Origin: Magnetovibrio blakemorei
Lineage (GTDB): Bacteria > Pseudomonadota > Alphaproteobacteria > Rhodospirillales > Magnetovibrionaceae
DNA: 54,036 bases
Reading direction: 5' to 3'
Assembly: GCF_001746755.1 (NCBI RefSeq)
Contig: NZ_MCGG01000020.1
Coordinates: 35,335 to 89,370, forward strand
Below the pieces are notes generated by a model. That model made no database searches and had not been told where the DNA came from. It worked only from the letters and a program-made list of their open reading frames with translations. A program made the translations under genes and the position numbers. Positions 7,375 through 15,653 of this stretch are shown one piece after another (position 1 is the first letter of the stretch; every line of letters starts with the position of its first letter).

Positions 7375-8628
7375 TCAGTCGAGCACCAATGACAACAGGC
7401 CGTCCGCCAACTTGGGTTCGAACCAGGTTGATTTTGGCGGCATGATCTGGTCGGCATCGGCCACCGCCATCAAATCACTCAGACTCGTTGGAAACATCGA
7501 AAACGCGCAGGCCCATTCACCGCCATCAACGCGGCTGGCCAGCCCGTCCAAGCCGCGCGCGCCACCGACGAAATCGATGCGGTTATCGGTGCGTGGATCG
7601 CCGATGCCGAGAAGGGGCGCCAGCACATGGTCCGTGAGCAGGCTGACATCGAGGCGCGCCACCGGGTCGGCATCGTCACCCGGCGGGTTTTTCAACGCCA
7701 TGCCATACCAGCGCCCATCGAGATAAAGCCCAAACGACGCCGGGTGTGCGGGCCGCACGGGTTGGTCCGCAGGTGTGACGAGGAACGCGTCTTCAAGCCG
7801 CGCCAGGAAACCCGCGCTATCTAAGCCGTTGAGGTCTTTGACGACGCGGTTGTAGTCGAGGATCATCACTTCGTCATCGGGAAAGCTCACCGATAGAAAC
7901 GATTCGTGTGAGGCGTTTGGAGACCCGTTTTCGCCGCGGCGTTTTGCCGCAACCCGTAATGCTGCGGCGCTGCGATGATGGCCGTCCGCGACGTAAAGGG
8001 CGTCCATGGCGGTGAAGATGTCCTGGATGAGTTTGAGGGTTGCGGCGTCCCCAACGCCCCAAACCTGGTGGCGGACACCGTCGCCGTGATCGGCCTCGAG
8101 AAGCGGCGGTTTGACCGTGACGTCAGCGTAGATCGCCGCAAGTTCGGCGTTGGCGCGATAGGTCAGGAAAACCGGCCCGGTTTGTGCGTTCACGGCTTCA
8201 ATCTGACGCACGCGATCGTCTTCTTTGGTGGGGCGGGTCAGTTCGTGCTTTTTAATCTGACCATCTTCATAGGCGCAAACGCTGGCGGCGCCGACGATGC
8301 CCGTCTGCACATGCTGGCCCATGGTGGCGCGGTAGACGTAATATTGGGGTGCGGCTTCCCGCACCAGCACGCCGGCGTCGATCATTTTTTGCAAATTTTT
8401 TCCGGCCTGGGCATAGACGGCGGGAGAATAGGGATCGGTGTCGTCGCTCAAATCGATCTCGGCGCGGGACACATGCAGGAAACTCCAGGGTTTACCCGTT
8501 GCCATTTTGCGGGCCTCGGGCGTGCTCATCACGTCATAGGGCGGGGCCGCGACCTCGGCCTCCCGGCCAACGGCGGGGCGAAGGGCGGCGAAGGGGCGGA
8601 TGAGCGGGGCGCCGTGTCGATCGGCCAT
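7375..8628 (-). CDS. DUF1015 family protein
   Basis: The 417-residue protein matches DUF1015 by its opening RPFAALRP...APPYDV and the core motifs IKKHELTRPTKEDDR and ADGHHR. Family members are widespread soluble proteins often near serine or phosphoglycerate metabolism genes; their function is not securely established. No partner lies next to it here: the thioredoxin pair is convergent, and upstream is the displaced tRNA end of the genomic island. It is therefore probably the first backbone gene left of the island. Confidence 0.85.
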   Translation of the reverse strand: MADRHGAPLIRPFAALRPAVGREAEVAAPPYDVMSTPEARKMATGKPWSFLHVSRAEIDLSDDTDPYSPAVYAQAGKNLQKMIDAGVLVREAAPQYYVYRATMGQHVQTGIVGAASVCAYEDGQIKKHELTRPTKEDDRVRQIEAVNAQTGPVFLTYRANAELAAIYADVTVKPPLLEADHGDGVRHQVWGVGDAATLKLIQDIFTAMDALYVADGHHRSAAALRVAAKRRGENGSPNASHESFLSVSFPDDEVMILDYNRVVKDLNGLDSAGFLARLEDAFLVTPADQPVRPAHPASFGLYLDGRWYGMALKNPPGDDADPVARLDVSLLTDHVLAPLLGIGDPRTDNRIDFVGGARGLDGLASRVDGGEWACAFSMFPTSLSDLMAVADADQIMPPKSTWFEPKLADGLLSLVLD

Positions 8629-8886
8629 GGTGTTATCCTTGTCGGTTGGAATCGGGGTCGGTTAGAATCGGGACTTTGATCAATCATACACTGCGCCCGG
8701 AAGACAGATCAAAGTCTGTCTCTCATATAGCCGCCTCGACGAACCCCTTAAACCCCAAATCAAAAGGATCGCGTGAAATGGGGTCTTTTCAAAAATGGGC
8801 CAGGGGCTGCAGAAGGCGCTTTTAAGTCATGTACAAGGCACGTGCACCTTTTTCCTCACGCCTAAAAACACCCCTGCAAATACGCC

Positions 8887-8906
8887 AAAATCCCCGATAA
8901 ACGGGG
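8887..8906 (-). terminator. Original tRNA-Arg terminator, now separated from its gene
   Basis: Read on the minus strand, CCCCG-TTTAT-CGGGG is followed at once by ATTTT, a small intrinsic terminator. It lies just past the CCA end of the displaced tRNA fragment, where the terminator of the intact tRNA would have stood before the island inserted. Confidence 0.6.
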
Positions 8907-8914
8907 GGCTGGTA

Positions 8915-8957
8915 TGGTCCACCCGACGAAATTCGAACTCATGACCTCTGCCTTCGG
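8915..8957 (-). repeat. Displaced tRNA-Arg 3' end (left attachment site)
   Basis: These 43 bases match the 3' half of the intact tRNA (22833-22875) except at 8919 and 8930. The match runs from the encoded CCA to the anticodon loop and then stops abruptly. One change falls in the acceptor stem, as expected of a copy no longer under selection. Interpreted as the left att site of the island. Confidence 0.8.
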
Positions 8958-9059
8958 CGACGAGCTGATGACCAACTTGAACAAACGCATTTGTGAGCAT
9001 AAAAAAATGAGCTGTCGGTTCAGGGGTAACGTCAGGGAGACTGACGCCAGGGTGTAAAA

Positions 9060-9755
9060 TTAGGTATCACCCGCGTGCGGGAAGGTCGTGGTTACGGTAA
9101 GTCCGTTGTTTACGGAGTTGTTTCTTAGGGTTATCTCGGCGTCATGGATTTCGGCAATTCGGGAAACGATGGAAAGGCCAAGGCCGGAGCCTTGTTCTTT
9201 TGAGCCTTCTATTCTGTAGAATCTGTCGAAAACTCGGGACAGAAATTCTGGGGGAATGCCAGGGCCCGTATCTGTGATTTCGACCATTACGACATCACCC
9301 TGACGCTTGACTGAGGCTGTCACTTTATCCCCGTCCCGACTATGGCGGACGGCATTTGAGATGAGGTTGCCCATCATGATTTTTAACAATTCAGCGTTTC
9401 CCCAAATGGTCGCTTCAGTATTGGTTTCGTCTGAAATGCCGAGATCGATTTTTCTCTCCATTGCGCCGGGGGTTTCTTCGATAATTGTTTTGATGAGCAA
9501 GGTGTTCACATTCAAGGAAGTTCGGGTCAACGATATGTTTTCATAATCGAGCCGCGCCATGATCAGCAATTGGTGAACTATTCGAATAGCCTGTTCCGTT
9601 CCCTCAACGAGGTGCTTGAGCGCTTTATGCCTTTCCCGTTCATGGCCGGCCTGCAGCGCAACTTCGGCGTGGGTTTTGATGGCGGCAAGCGGAGTGCGCA
9701 ATTCATGGGCCGCATCGCCGGTAACCAGGAGCCGCCGGTGGAGAGACAGTCTCAT
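9060..9755 (-). CDS. Sensor histidine kinase lacking its sensor region (QseC/PmrB-like, internally deleted)
   Basis: The 231-residue protein contains HisKA with the phospho-acceptor His17 (DAAHELRTP) and a full HATPase domain (N, G1 and G2 boxes: NLISNAVRHS, DTGPGIP, GSGLGLSI). Kinases of this type normally have about 200 further residues: two transmembrane helices around a periplasmic sensor, plus HAMP. Here the typical N-terminal start (MRLSLHRRLL) joins directly to the H-box, as if an in-frame deletion removed the sensor. The ATG overlaps the upstream regulator stop, so no hidden N-terminus fits. The product should be soluble and uncoupled from any external signal (inference). Confidence 0.8.
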   Translation of the reverse strand: MRLSLHRRLLVTGDAAHELRTPLAAIKTHAEVALQAGHERERHKALKHLVEGTEQAIRIVHQLLIMARLDYENISLTRTSLNVNTLLIKTIIEETPGAMERKIDLGISDETNTEATIWGNAELLKIMMGNLISNAVRHSRDGDKVTASVKRQGDVVMVEITDTGPGIPPEFLSRVFDRFYRIEGSKEQGSGLGLSIVSRIAEIHDAEITLRNNSVNNGLTVTTTFPHAGDT

Positions 9756-10420
9756 ATGTCATCCCCCCTGAGGATGACATATCCGACTCCACGCACGGTC
9801 TGGATCAGTTCCGGGTAGAGTTTTTTGCGCAGGTAATGGATATAAACCTCGATCGTATTGCTCTCGATTTCCTCACCCCAACCATAAATTTTATCTTCCA
9901 GTTGGGTTTTAGAAAGCACCTTTCCGGCATTTAACATTAACTCTTGAAGGGTCATGAATTCCCGGTCCGAAAGACTGACCTGGATATCGCCGTTAAAAAC
10001 CTTGCGGGAGGATGGTGTGAGGGTGATCGGCCCATGTTGAAGGACTGTTTCGGTAATTCCTTTTGAACGGCGAACCAGGGCGCGAAGCCGCGCTTGGAGT
10101 TCGGCGAGTTCAAATGGTTTGACCATGTAATCGTCACTGCCTGCATCGAGGCCGTCAACCCTGTCATCTAGGGAGTCGCGTGCTGTCAGAATAAGAACTG
10201 GCGTTCCATTTCCTGTGGCTCTTAACTGGCGCAAGGCCGTCATGCCGTCAATTTTTGGGAGCCCAAGATCAAGGATGATGGCGTCGTATGGGACGGTTGT
10301 GACGGCGTGATGGATGTCCTCGCCGTTGTATACCCAGTCGATGGCAAAACCGGCCTGTGCGAGACCGGCCTCTATACCCTTACCGAGAAGGATATTGTCT
10401 TCGGCGAGCAAGATACGCAT
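9752..10420 (-). CDS. OmpR/PhoB-family response regulator (QseB/PmrA-like)
   Basis: The 222-residue transcription factor has a receiver domain at 1-115, with acidic pocket ED at 7-8, phospho-acceptor Asp51 in ILDLGLP and VKPF near 101. A winged-helix DNA-binding domain follows at 125-220 (SDREFMTLQELM, YIHYLRKKL, TVRGVGYVL). It is paired with the truncated kinase by a 4-base overlap. A tandem YTTAAK-N5-YTTAAK site lies upstream of the neighbouring periplasmic gene at 11043-11059, which fits PmrA/QseB-class regulators. A terminator separates it from the gene before it, so expression may depend on read-through or on an own promoter. Confidence 0.9.
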   Translation of the reverse strand: MRILLAEDNILLGKGIEAGLAQAGFAIDWVYNGEDIHHAVTTVPYDAIILDLGLPKIDGMTALRQLRATGNGTPVLILTARDSLDDRVDGLDAGSDDYMVKPFELAELQARLRALVRRSKGITETVLQHGPITLTPSSRKVFNGDIQVSLSDREFMTLQELMLNAGKVLSKTQLEDKIYGWGEEIESNTIEVYIHYLRKKLYPELIQTVRGVGYVILRGDDI

Positions 10421-10437
10421 ACCGTTTTCTGACTCCT

Positions 10438-10481
10438 AAAAAATACCTCCCGGGGGAGTTTGTAACTTGAGCCCCGAGAGG
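10438..10481 (-). terminator. Intrinsic terminator or attenuator before the response regulator gene
   Basis: On the minus strand, CCTCTCGGGG pairs with CCCCGGGAGG (9 of 10) across a 16-base loop and is followed by TATTTTTT. It lies between the periplasmic protein gene and the response regulator gene of the same strand. Confidence 0.65.
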
Positions 10482-10492
10482 ATACCAAAGTT

Positions 10493-10972
10493 CTACTTTT
10501 CAAGAGATTTCCATCCCGGGTGTTCGAAATGCTTCCCGTAAGCATTCAGTGCCTGCACGATCTTGACCGCACCGCTGCGAGGATGGGCTCCGGTCTGCAT
10601 GTCGTCAATTCCTTCAATGACCTGCTCAAGAACGACGTGCAGTTGTTCGTCCACTTCTGGAGAAAGTTTGCAGTTCTCAACCATATGGTCGATTTCCTTT
10701 TCAAGGGAACCAGCCAGGATGATGTAGTCAGCACCTTGGAGCTTGTTTTGGTGAATTTTCTCGAGTTGGGCAGCCATGGCGGTGCGGATACCGTCCATTC
10801 CCGTCAGCATGAAATCATCGCCCTGCCATTTTTTTCCGTCGTTTAATCTCAGTGAGACGGAGGCCGTGCCTTGACCATCGTGAGAATGGCTGTTTTCGGC
10901 GAAGGCCGCAGGCGTTACCCCTAAGAGAGCTGTTGCCAGAATACCGGGAAGGATAAGATTTTTCATAAACAT
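10493..10972 (-). CDS. Periplasmic protein of unknown function (DUF6488-like)
   Basis: The 159-residue protein has a signal peptide ending AAFA-E near residue 25, then a His-rich start (ENSHSHDG). A helical body carries the motif NAYGKHFEHPGW near the C-terminus, which resembles uncharacterised exported proteins found near metal-responsive or redox genes (DUF6488; tentative). The His and Cys residues suggest metal contact, not shown. A PmrA-type tandem box lies about 70 bases upstream of the start, so it is a likely target of the downstream regulator. A second ATG two codons in is equally possible. Confidence 0.7.
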   Translation of the reverse strand: MFMKNLILPGILATALLGVTPAAFAENSHSHDGQGTASVSLRLNDGKKWQGDDFMLTGMDGIRTAMAAQLEKIHQNKLQGADYIILAGSLEKEIDHMVENCKLSPEVDEQLHVVLEQVIEGIDDMQTGAHPRSGAVKIVQALNAYGKHFEHPGWKSLEK

Positions 10973-11042
10973 TTAGGTGTTTTCCTTGTATTGCCAATTG
11001 GACGCAGGTTCTGCGTTTCGGCAACTAAGGTGGGCTCCCTAC

Positions 11043-11059
11043 CTTAAGTGCACCTTAAA
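11043..11059 (-). promoter_or_regulatory. Tandem PmrA/QseB-type response-regulator box
   Basis: On the minus strand this reads TTTAAG-GTGCA-CTTAAG, both halves fitting YTTAAK with an 11-base repeat, the known spacing for PmrA-class OmpR regulators. It lies between the cytochrome b561 gene and the exported-protein gene, about 70 bases before the latter, with a matching regulator encoded downstream. Confidence 0.6.
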
Positions 11060-11122
11060 GACCATTTTGTCTCGCCCACCCAATCGCTCCTGGTGGTTTG
11101 GGCGAGTCTGCAGCGCAAAATT

Positions 11123-11704
11123 TTATGTTCTTCGCCAAATGCTCATCATCGCTGAAAGGCTACCATGCCCAGAAAGCTGGTGCGCAAAACCGGCTGCGGC
11201 ATGGACCCCGAGGTAGCCCCACATGAGCGGGCCGAGGATTTCGTGAATTTCCTTGATGTCGTGCAGCCATCCCGTCATGCGCTGACCCTCAACAGCATAA
11301 ACGAGGATCAGTGTGCCGCTGACCGCGAGCGCCGTGCCGACGATCAAGCCCAGCCCTTCGAAGGCTCCGGCCAATGCCGAAGATTCGTCGCTTTCGGGCA
11401 ATCGGCCATGCCCCAGCGCCTTGCGGTAACGCCCTATGTCTGTTTTCAGGTCGTTTATGCGGGTTATGGAGAACCAGGGAAACAGTCGTCCGATGCCGAC
11501 TTGACCGCTTCGCGTCATTGACCACAGCCAGTGCAAAACCAGCACGCCGAGAAGAGCGGCGCCCAAGAGTTCATGAACGTCATAGAGGATATCACCGGCG
11601 CGTCCCGGCTTGGGATGGGTCATGCCGAGGCTGACGGCCATCTGAACGGTGATGCCGAGCGCCAATAGGATGTGCAACAAGCGGGTAAAGCGGTCGTAGT
11701 GCAT
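11123..11704 (-). CDS. Cytochrome b561-type membrane protein
   Basis: The 193-residue integral membrane protein has four helices (about 8-28, 38-62, 108-132 and 150-172) and well-placed His ligands (RLLHILL, DVHELLG, VLHWLW, IHEILGP, GVHAAAG). This pattern fits the b-type di-heme cytochrome b561/hydrogenase cytochrome b family, which passes electrons between membrane quinol and periplasmic partners. Its neighbours are PepSY and exported proteins under a two-component system, a known grouping in Proteobacteria. A redox role in the envelope is likely; donor and acceptor are unknown. Confidence 0.82.
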   Translation of the reverse strand: MHYDRFTRLLHILLALGITVQMAVSLGMTHPKPGRAGDILYDVHELLGAALLGVLVLHWLWSMTRSGQVGIGRLFPWFSITRINDLKTDIGRYRKALGHGRLPESDESSALAGAFEGLGLIVGTALAVSGTLILVYAVEGQRMTGWLHDIKEIHEILGPLMWGYLGVHAAAGFAHQLSGHGSLSAMMSIWRRT

Positions 11705-11741
11705 GATGTCCTCGCGAACTTAGGTTTCTAAAAATGAGGGT

Positions 11742-11783
11742 GCGGGCCGGGAGATGGGAAGTTAGGGGAGCCTCCCGGCCCGC
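11742..11783 (-). terminator. Strong hairpin between PepSY and cytochrome genes
   Basis: A perfect 12-bp stem (GCGGGCCGGGAG with CTCCCGGCCCGC) encloses an 18-base loop. On the minus strand a TTTTT run follows about ten bases after the stem. It probably terminates or attenuates transcription after the PepSY gene. Confidence 0.6.
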
Positions 11784-11790
11784 CAACGGC

Positions 11791-12330
11791 TTAATGACCG
11801 TTGAAAGTATCGGTGGAAATTGGCTGTCCAGACACCGGATCGATACGCAGCTTGTCGTGCTGACCTGGCGCGGTGGCGACTTTAGCTTCGTAAACGCCGT
11901 CTTCGATCTCCAATTCCAGAAGGCGATGCTGTCCGTCCGTTTCGATCAGTTGCGCCACTTCCATGGCTGAGAGCGCCCCGTCCGCCAACGTATGGTCATC
12001 GTTCCAAGAGCGCGCCATTTTGTCGAACCATGCGCGCACGCCGTTGCGCGACTTTTCAGGGTCGGAAATTGTGCCAGACACCGGGTCAACGCGGATTTTC
12101 TTTTGTTCGCCCGTAGGCATGAAGATTTTGGCCTTATATATGCCATCCTTGAATTCAATATCGCGGATATCTCCATATCCGGCGGCGGTAAGGCGTTCAA
12201 TTGCTGCGCTGGTCGTTATGTTTTGAACAGGGGAACGCACTTCAGGGTCCTGCGCGAAGGCGGCAATGCCCATGGTCATGACGACGGCGGCGATACCTGT
12301 GAAAAGGGTATTTTTGGCGATGGTTGACAT
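11791..12330 (-). CDS. Exported protein with two PepSY-like domains
   Basis: The start is the ATG at 12330, nine bases after GGAG; an upstream in-frame ATG lacks a ribosome site. The 179-residue product has a signal peptide cut near AAFA-Q (residue 28), then two PepSY-type modules. Each has a helix followed by the strand pattern GIYKAKI...KKIRVDPVSG and GVYEAKV...DKLRIDPVSG. PepSY modules are periplasmic and linked to protease inhibition or redox membrane proteins. It is the first gene of the minus-strand cassette PepSY, cytochrome b561, exported protein, regulator, kinase. Confidence 0.85.
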   Translation of the reverse strand: MSTIAKNTLFTGIAAVVMTMGIAAFAQDPEVRSPVQNITTSAAIERLTAAGYGDIRDIEFKDGIYKAKIFMPTGEQKKIRVDPVSGTISDPEKSRNGVRAWFDKMARSWNDDHTLADGALSAMEVAQLIETDGQHRLLELEIEDGVYEAKVATAPGQHDKLRIDPVSGQPISTDTFNGH

Positions 12331-12417
12331 ATGCTTTTCTCCAACTTCAAAGGATGCTGTGAAAGAGAATGCCATGCCCAATTGGAACCGACGCTGAACC
12401 GGTTGTTCAGGTGGTAT

Positions 12418-13032
12418 TCATCTGAGGGTATCGTAACGGGAGGGCCGGGGTACGTTCAGACAAAGATGCGAGCTGTGTGAATGGCTGGAACGCAGCGCAG
12501 CCTGAATGAACGAATGGGTTCCTGTTTTTCTGTAGATCAGGGTTGCTTTGGTTCGCCTTATTGAATGAGTTCCGTATTGAGATGGGTCGAGGTCGATCAT
12601 TTTTGTCCATTTGGCGACCAGCCTGCCGTATTGTCTGGTGGTCAGGTTGCGGTGCTTGCCTCGGCGACCTGTGAACAGGTAGTCACCGGGAGCCTTGTCT
12701 TGTATTTTGAGATAATCATCAACGGCTTGGCGGGTTTGTTCTGAGATTTCGAACTTGACCGGGTTGCCAGTCTTTTGTTGTCGGACGGTGGCGCGATTGG
12801 CGGTGTGCCCGTTCGGTGCGATGTCCTCTACTTTGATTTTGACCACATCGCAGCCTCTGAGCTTGCTGTCGATGGCCAGATTAAACAGGGCGAGGTCGCG
12901 GATTTGTTTGCCCAATTGTAAAGTCGTTCGGATTGCCCAGACATGTTTGATCTTTAATGGCGGTTTCTGACCCGTAATTTTGCCTTTGTTCCAAGGGACG
13001 CGATTTGTGGAAGGGTTTTTAAAGAACAACAT
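12418..13032 (-). pseudogene. Tyrosine recombinase remnant with replaced C-terminus
   Basis: AAAGGAG precedes the ATG at 13032. The N-terminal about 160 residues are a short phage-type integrase: VPWNKGKITGQKPPLK, the Arg in SKLRGCDVV, and THSIRRTKATLIY for the HxxR box. After IYRKTG the family continues with a conserved helix, GH and the catalytic Tyr. Here about 38 unrelated residues rich in Ser, His and Arg follow to a stop. Without the Tyr it cannot cut DNA. It is probably a relic of an earlier element or a recombination junction inside the island. Confidence 0.7.
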
Positions 13033-13081
13033 AACATGGCTCCTTTCAATCGTTGAAATAGAGCCGTCCATTATATGCTGT

Positions 13082-15145
13082 TTATTTTGCAAAGCGCTTC
13101 GCTATCCAAGTTTGGAGTTCCTTTGCTGGTATCGTTTCTGTTTCACCTGTGCCGACTTTGTTAATTCTTACAATGAATTCTTTATCGGCTTTGGTGACGG
13201 AGCGTGCCTTCCAGGCGGTGGGGGTGGTCGCAAGCAGAGAGGAGAACCCGCGCGCCCATGCGGCGGTGCTTGATGGGGAACTTGTCCCGAGGCTGGTTGT
13301 TGTTTCTCCTGCGTCCAGGCTGCCGCCGATGTGATTATAAAGTGCGAAGATGGCGTTGATTAAATCCATAATAATCGCTTCATCAACCGGGGGAGGCAGT
13401 TGCTCTATCACGCCGCCAAGCCAGTCGTCTGGTTCGATAGGTTTAGGAGCAATGATGACCGCGTGCATATAACCATCCAGCCATGCGGGATCGCTCTCCG
13501 GCATACCAATCTCACTCAACATCTCGGCAAGCATGTCAGGGGTGAGCGTATCAAGTTCCATCATCTCCGACTCCTCATAAAGCTCACCGCTTGAATGATT
13601 GAATGCCTGAACAGAGTTGAAGGCGATATGTTGGGCGAGCGCGGTTTTCTCGACGGGGCGAGCGTTTAGCAGGGCGTGGGCGTTGATTGTCAGACTCTCC
13701 CAGTCCTCATCGACCTCTTTCAGCAAGAAGGCGACTTGAAGCATTTGTTTTGCCCAATATTCGCGGCGCTCATCAAGGTGAAGGGCGGCCAGTTTCATTT
13801 GTTGGTCAAAGTTTTTGGCGGTTTCAAAAGCTTTTCTCAACTTGGCGGTATCATCGAACCAGTTGTCAAAGAAATCATAATCATCAATCAGGTAAACACT
13901 TTGATTGATACGCCGCCCATACAATTGCGTTGTCATCTGACCGATCATACCCTCCGGGTCCAGAACGTGTAGCCAGTCGGTAGCCGTCATCAGGTTGGGG
14001 CGCAAGTCCTCCATACCGAACAGGGACGCGATGTCGATAAAACCGTGGGCGGGTGGCACATCATTGGTTTTACCATCGGCTAGGGCGGCGGCGAGTATGG
14101 TTCGCGCACTTTCTTTGGAAACCTCCTCGGCGGCTATGTCATCCAGTTGATTGGCGATTGCGGTGGCCTCGGGTGAGTTTTCCCGGCAAGGGATTATATA
14201 GGCATCCTTGATGCCATGGCCTGCCTTGGTTAGCACCATGGCAATTGATTTGGTGGCGAAAAAAGCCAGAGACTGTGCGCCCACCCCATCGGGCGGCGTG
14301 ACAAGTATTTGTAATGTTTTGACTGATTTCTTTGCTGGAGATGCGGGAAGGTTATGGCGGCGCACTTCCCGGATAGCCTGATCGAGCAGGCTCCGTGCCA
14401 TATCGGCGGGCATCCAGCTTCGCAGCATAGGCAGGCGGCGCGCCAGCACGCCATCCATAGCGGCTGTTTTTGCTTTTTCCAGCAGGGCATGAGCTACGGC
14501 TTCTCGTAACGACTGGTCAGGGGAGAGGAGCCAGTAGCCTGCCATTGTCCAAGATGCGCTGTGCTCAGCAGATGTAAGGTCATAGGCCAGTGCATGACGG
14601 GTATCCTTTGGCACTCCGGCCATCAATTCGCGTAAGCCTTCAAACAGGGCATAATTGTCGCCGTCAACTTCCTTCGACAGTGTTTTTAACAAGTCGCCGA
14701 TATCACCAGGTGTTGGGGGCACACCCTGTGTCGGCGTGCTGTTTTCCATTACCTTGTTCATTTCCCGTATACGAATGTCGAGCAGGGCGTCGGGTACCTC
14801 GACGTTTGCGCGCGCGTAGCAGGTGGCAATTATGCCAGCCGCTTTGGCGGAAAGATTTTCCAGTGAAGCAAAATACTCGCTTAAGTCCTTCAGGAATACC
14901 GGGCCATGCTGACCATCGTTTTCCACATCCATACGCGCTTCGTCAATCAACCCTTGCAGGGCAATTGCCTCAACGGGGTCATCATCGAGAGGTGAGGCCG
15001 TAAAGGCATTAAGCAAAGCCGCTGAAATTTTCGTATCTTGTAGCAATTTTGCCCGGTTCTCATAGACAAAATTGCTTAAAGGTCGTGTGTCGCCAGATTT
15101 TTTCACGTCTTCGATGATGGATAATAAATAACTATCTGAGCTCAC
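13082..15145 (-). CDS. Large protein with C-terminal UPF0149/YecA-like domain
   Basis: The 687-residue soluble protein has no signal peptide or membrane segment. The first about 450 residues are helical and unassigned; a segment at about 235-270 (LARRLPMLRSWMPADMARSLLDQAIREVRR) looks repeat-like. The region at about 560-650 resembles UPF0149/YecA: WLDGYMHAVIIAPKPIEPDDWLG, a helical bundle, then AWARGF. Those proteins are small and poorly characterised, some with a C-terminal zinc motif that is absent here. It stands alone in the island between the recombinase remnant and the two-component genes. Function unknown. Confidence 0.7.
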   Translation of the reverse strand: MSSDSYLLSIIEDVKKSGDTRPLSNFVYENRAKLLQDTKISAALLNAFTASPLDDDPVEAIALQGLIDEARMDVENDGQHGPVFLKDLSEYFASLENLSAKAAGIIATCYARANVEVPDALLDIRIREMNKVMENSTPTQGVPPTPGDIGDLLKTLSKEVDGDNYALFEGLRELMAGVPKDTRHALAYDLTSAEHSASWTMAGYWLLSPDQSLREAVAHALLEKAKTAAMDGVLARRLPMLRSWMPADMARSLLDQAIREVRRHNLPASPAKKSVKTLQILVTPPDGVGAQSLAFFATKSIAMVLTKAGHGIKDAYIIPCRENSPEATAIANQLDDIAAEEVSKESARTILAAALADGKTNDVPPAHGFIDIASLFGMEDLRPNLMTATDWLHVLDPEGMIGQMTTQLYGRRINQSVYLIDDYDFFDNWFDDTAKLRKAFETAKNFDQQMKLAALHLDERREYWAKQMLQVAFLLKEVDEDWESLTINAHALLNARPVEKTALAQHIAFNSVQAFNHSSGELYEESEMMELDTLTPDMLAEMLSEIGMPESDPAWLDGYMHAVIIAPKPIEPDDWLGGVIEQLPPPVDEAIIMDLINAIFALYNHIGGSLDAGETTTSLGTSSPSSTAAWARGFSSLLATTPTAWKARSVTKADKEFIVRINKVGTGETETIPAKELQTWIAKRFAK

Positions 15146-15261
15146 AAGCGGTTTCCTTCGGTATAGGTTGATGTTTTATTCCGGTCTACCCAGGACTCAG
15201 GACCAGTTTCAAACCAATTAGGGATCAGCGTGAATGACCCATAACGGAAGTTTGACGAAGT

Positions 15262-15627
15262 TTAAGACAGGTGCTTTGCCACCGTCTCAAGGAACGCAGG
15301 GATCAAAATCGGCTTAGAAATGTAATCATCACAACCAGCTTCTCGGATTTTGCTTTCATCACCTTTCATGGCAAAGGCAGTCGCAGCGATGACAGGGATT
15401 TGTTTAAGTGCTTTATCGGCCTTTAAATCTTTTGTAATTTCAAGACCAGAACGTCCCGGAAGCTGAATGTCCATGATTATCAGATCCGGCATTTGGTTTT
15501 TGGCTATCTCCAATACATCGCTACCATCTATCGATTGAATGGTATCATAGCCATTGGTCTGAAGAAGGTCGTTGAACAGCTTCATGTTCAATGCGTTATC
15601 TTCAACGATGAGGATCGTTTTTGTCAT
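15262..15627 (-). CDS. Single-domain response regulator (DivK/CheY-like)
   Basis: The 121-residue protein is a receiver domain only: acidic residues ED at 9-10, phospho-acceptor Asp53 in IMDIQLPG, Thr in AATAFA and Lys in ISKPI. Sequence and length resemble DivK, the alphaproteobacterial cell-cycle regulator, but similar stand-alone receivers serve many hybrid kinases. Its place 26 bases after a hemerythrin sensor kinase in a genomic island argues for a dedicated partner rather than the chromosomal DivK. It lacks an output domain and would act by protein contact. Confidence 0.88.
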   Translation of the reverse strand: MTKTILIVEDNALNMKLFNDLLQTNGYDTIQSIDGSDVLEIAKNQMPDLIIMDIQLPGRSGLEITKDLKADKALKQIPVIAATAFAMKGDESKIREAGCDDYISKPILIPAFLETVAKHLS

Positions 15628-15653
15628 GAGAATTTACCACCCGAATATTTGCA

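Larger units (their letters stand above)
8629..9059. other. Gene-free left boundary of the genomic island
   Basis: This 431-base stretch has no convincing gene. It holds the DUF1015 upstream region, a terminator hairpin, the displaced tRNA-Arg 3' fragment (8915-8957) and, beyond it, the first about 100 bases of the island, which are AT-richer than the flank. Confidence 0.6.

Noticed and set aside
15262-15627. Calling this gene the chromosomal divK
   Set aside because: Its position in a mobile island beside a sensor kinase suggests a dedicated partner; the true divK is expected next to its own conserved neighbours.
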